DNA of 16,557 nt, from NCBI GenBank assembly GCA_026390275.1, contig JAPLGF010000341.1:1-16557 (forward strand), given 5' to 3'. The notes under the pieces are model-generated. The model was not told where the DNA came from. It was given only the letters and a program-made list of their open reading frames with translations, and made no database searches. This DNA is from Candidatus Atribacteria bacterium (lineage in GTDB: Bacteria; Atribacterota; Atribacteria; Atribacterales; Atribacteraceae). Within the stretch, counting starts at the first letter, position 1. Each line of letters opens with the position of its first letter. The position numbers were made by a program, and so were the translations under genes. Shown here one piece after another: positions 15,909-16,557 of this stretch.

Positions 15909-16557
15909 ATGGGATTTAACTTGAATGGCTTTATAGCTCAGTGTCATCCGGTCGACCTTTCGGTCAAGATTCCTCAGGGTGAGTTCGAAGAACGAGTCGA
16001 ACTGATTCGCTCAGAACTCAAAAAACAACATGTTGATGTTGCCATCGCTTTCGGAAATGAACTGAGACCGGGTGATACCGGCTGGATTACCAATTACGAT
16101 CCCCAAATCGAACCAACCGCAGTGGTGATTGGTCCCAAGAAGGTTTTGGTCCTGGGAGGACCGGAGGGAAAACTCTACGCGGAACAGTCGATGCAGGTGG
16201 GGGAGTTTTGCTGTCTTCGGGAGCTCAAGATTCCTGAGGAAGATTACCCGGGTTTTGAGTTTTTTACTCTCCGGGAAATATTCCAGGAGGCCTGCGGATT
16301 TGAGCCCAAGACCGGGGGCTTGCTAACCAGCGCCGATATCATCACCCAGGCTTTTTTTGAACTCATTCAAAAGGCTTCAGCTCAAATCGTTGACATGACC
16401 GAGTTTATGCTCAAAGCCAGATATTTTAAAAGTGTAAATGAGCTCAATTGTATGCGAAATGCCTCTCAGATCGCAACCTATGCCATGGAGGCCATGCTTC
16501 GATTCATCGAACCAGGGAAATCTGAACTGGAAGTGGCAGCAATTGGTGAATTTATCA
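15909..16557 (+). CDS. M24 family peptidase (creatinase/Xaa-Pro aminopeptidase-like), C-terminus outside window
   Basis: ATG 15909 follows AGGAGGG at a good distance. The frame is open for 216 codons to the window end. The first ~150 residues fit the creatinase N-terminal domain (FEERVELIRSELKKQHVDVA, then GWITNYDPQIEP and KVLVLGGPEGKLYAE). The M24 metallopeptidase domain starts near ARYFKSVNELNCMRNASQIA and …EPGKSELEVAAIGEFI. The metal ligands (Asp, Asp, His, Glu, Glu) lie beyond the window, so catalytic competence cannot be judged. Relatives cleave Xaa-Pro dipeptides or act as creatinase-like amidinohydrolases. The 147-base gap after the lacI-type gene shows no clear terminator and contains a weak GCGAA/TTCGC stem near 15832-15854. 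Confidence 0.85.
   Translation, partial: MGFNLNGFIAQCHPVDLSVKIPQGEFEERVELIRSELKKQHVDVAIAFGNELRPGDTGWITNYDPQIEPTAVVIGPKKVLVLGGPEGKLYAEQSMQVGEFCCLRELKIPEEDYPGFEFFTLREIFQEACGFEPKTGGLLTSADIITQAFFELIQKASAQIVDMTEFMLKARYFKSVNELNCMRNASQIATYAMEAMLRFIEPGKSELEVAAIGEFI

Overview
The window holds one long, intact metabolic gene (cut by the left edge), a 7-kb middle section made almost entirely of broken defence and mobile genes, and two intact genes on the right (the last cut by the right edge). The host is a bacterium, but the sequence does not settle which. Shine-Dalgarno starts, a LacI-type regulator, a cyclic beta-1,2-glucan synthase of the kind found in proteobacteria and some thermophilic anaerobes, a BREX remnant and IS4/IS481 debris fit many anaerobic lineages (Atribacterota-like or Firmicutes-like are guesses only). 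Base composition changes along the window. The left gene is GC-rich, 11.9-13.4 kb is clearly AT-rich, and the right end is intermediate, consistent with a patchwork.

Layout. (1) 7101-1, minus strand: 2,367 codons of a giant cyclic beta-1,2-glucan synthase (NdvB/Cgs) with a GTG start and a good Shine-Dalgarno; the C-terminal part of its GH94 domain lies outside the window. (2) 7102-7558: regulatory or degraded spacer with a perfect 11+1+11 inverted repeat. (3) 7.7-11.85 kb, plus strand: remnant of a BREX phage-defence operon. It contains the C-terminal tail of the methyltransferase PglX, then an AbiEi/AbiEii-type (type IV) toxin-antitoxin pair that sits between pglX and pglZ, then a 3'-truncated PglZ. 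The AbiEi gene has an in-frame TGA, apparently at a Trp codon, and the AbiEii gene has a +1 frameshift in a C-rich run. (4) 12.04-13.34 kb, minus strand: an apparent operon of a broken proteasome-like Ntn-hydrolase, an unrecognised 87-residue protein and an intact MazF/PemK-family toxin. (5) 13.4-14.57 kb: scrap yard with a truncated NYN-domain nuclease gene, an internally deleted IS4 transposase and an internally deleted IS481-like element. (6) 14.70-15.76 kb: a LacI-family regulator with its own promoter and a palindromic operator. (7) 15.91 kb to the end: a creatinase / Xaa-Pro aminopeptidase-like M24 peptidase, 3' cut by the window.

The most striking structural signal is a short palindromic repeat, GGTGCCAGGCACC or a one-mismatch form, preceded by ATAACT(T/GA). 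It occurs three times in the same orientation, at 7745, 11849 and 13459. Each copy sits exactly where a recognisable gene is cut: the 5' break of pglX, the 3' break of pglZ and the 3' break of the NYN gene. The repeat is therefore tied to how this island was eroded or assembled. I see no intact new defence system. The best candidates for something undescribed are this breakpoint-associated repeat, the 87-residue partner of MazF, and the Ntn-hydrolase family that precedes them.
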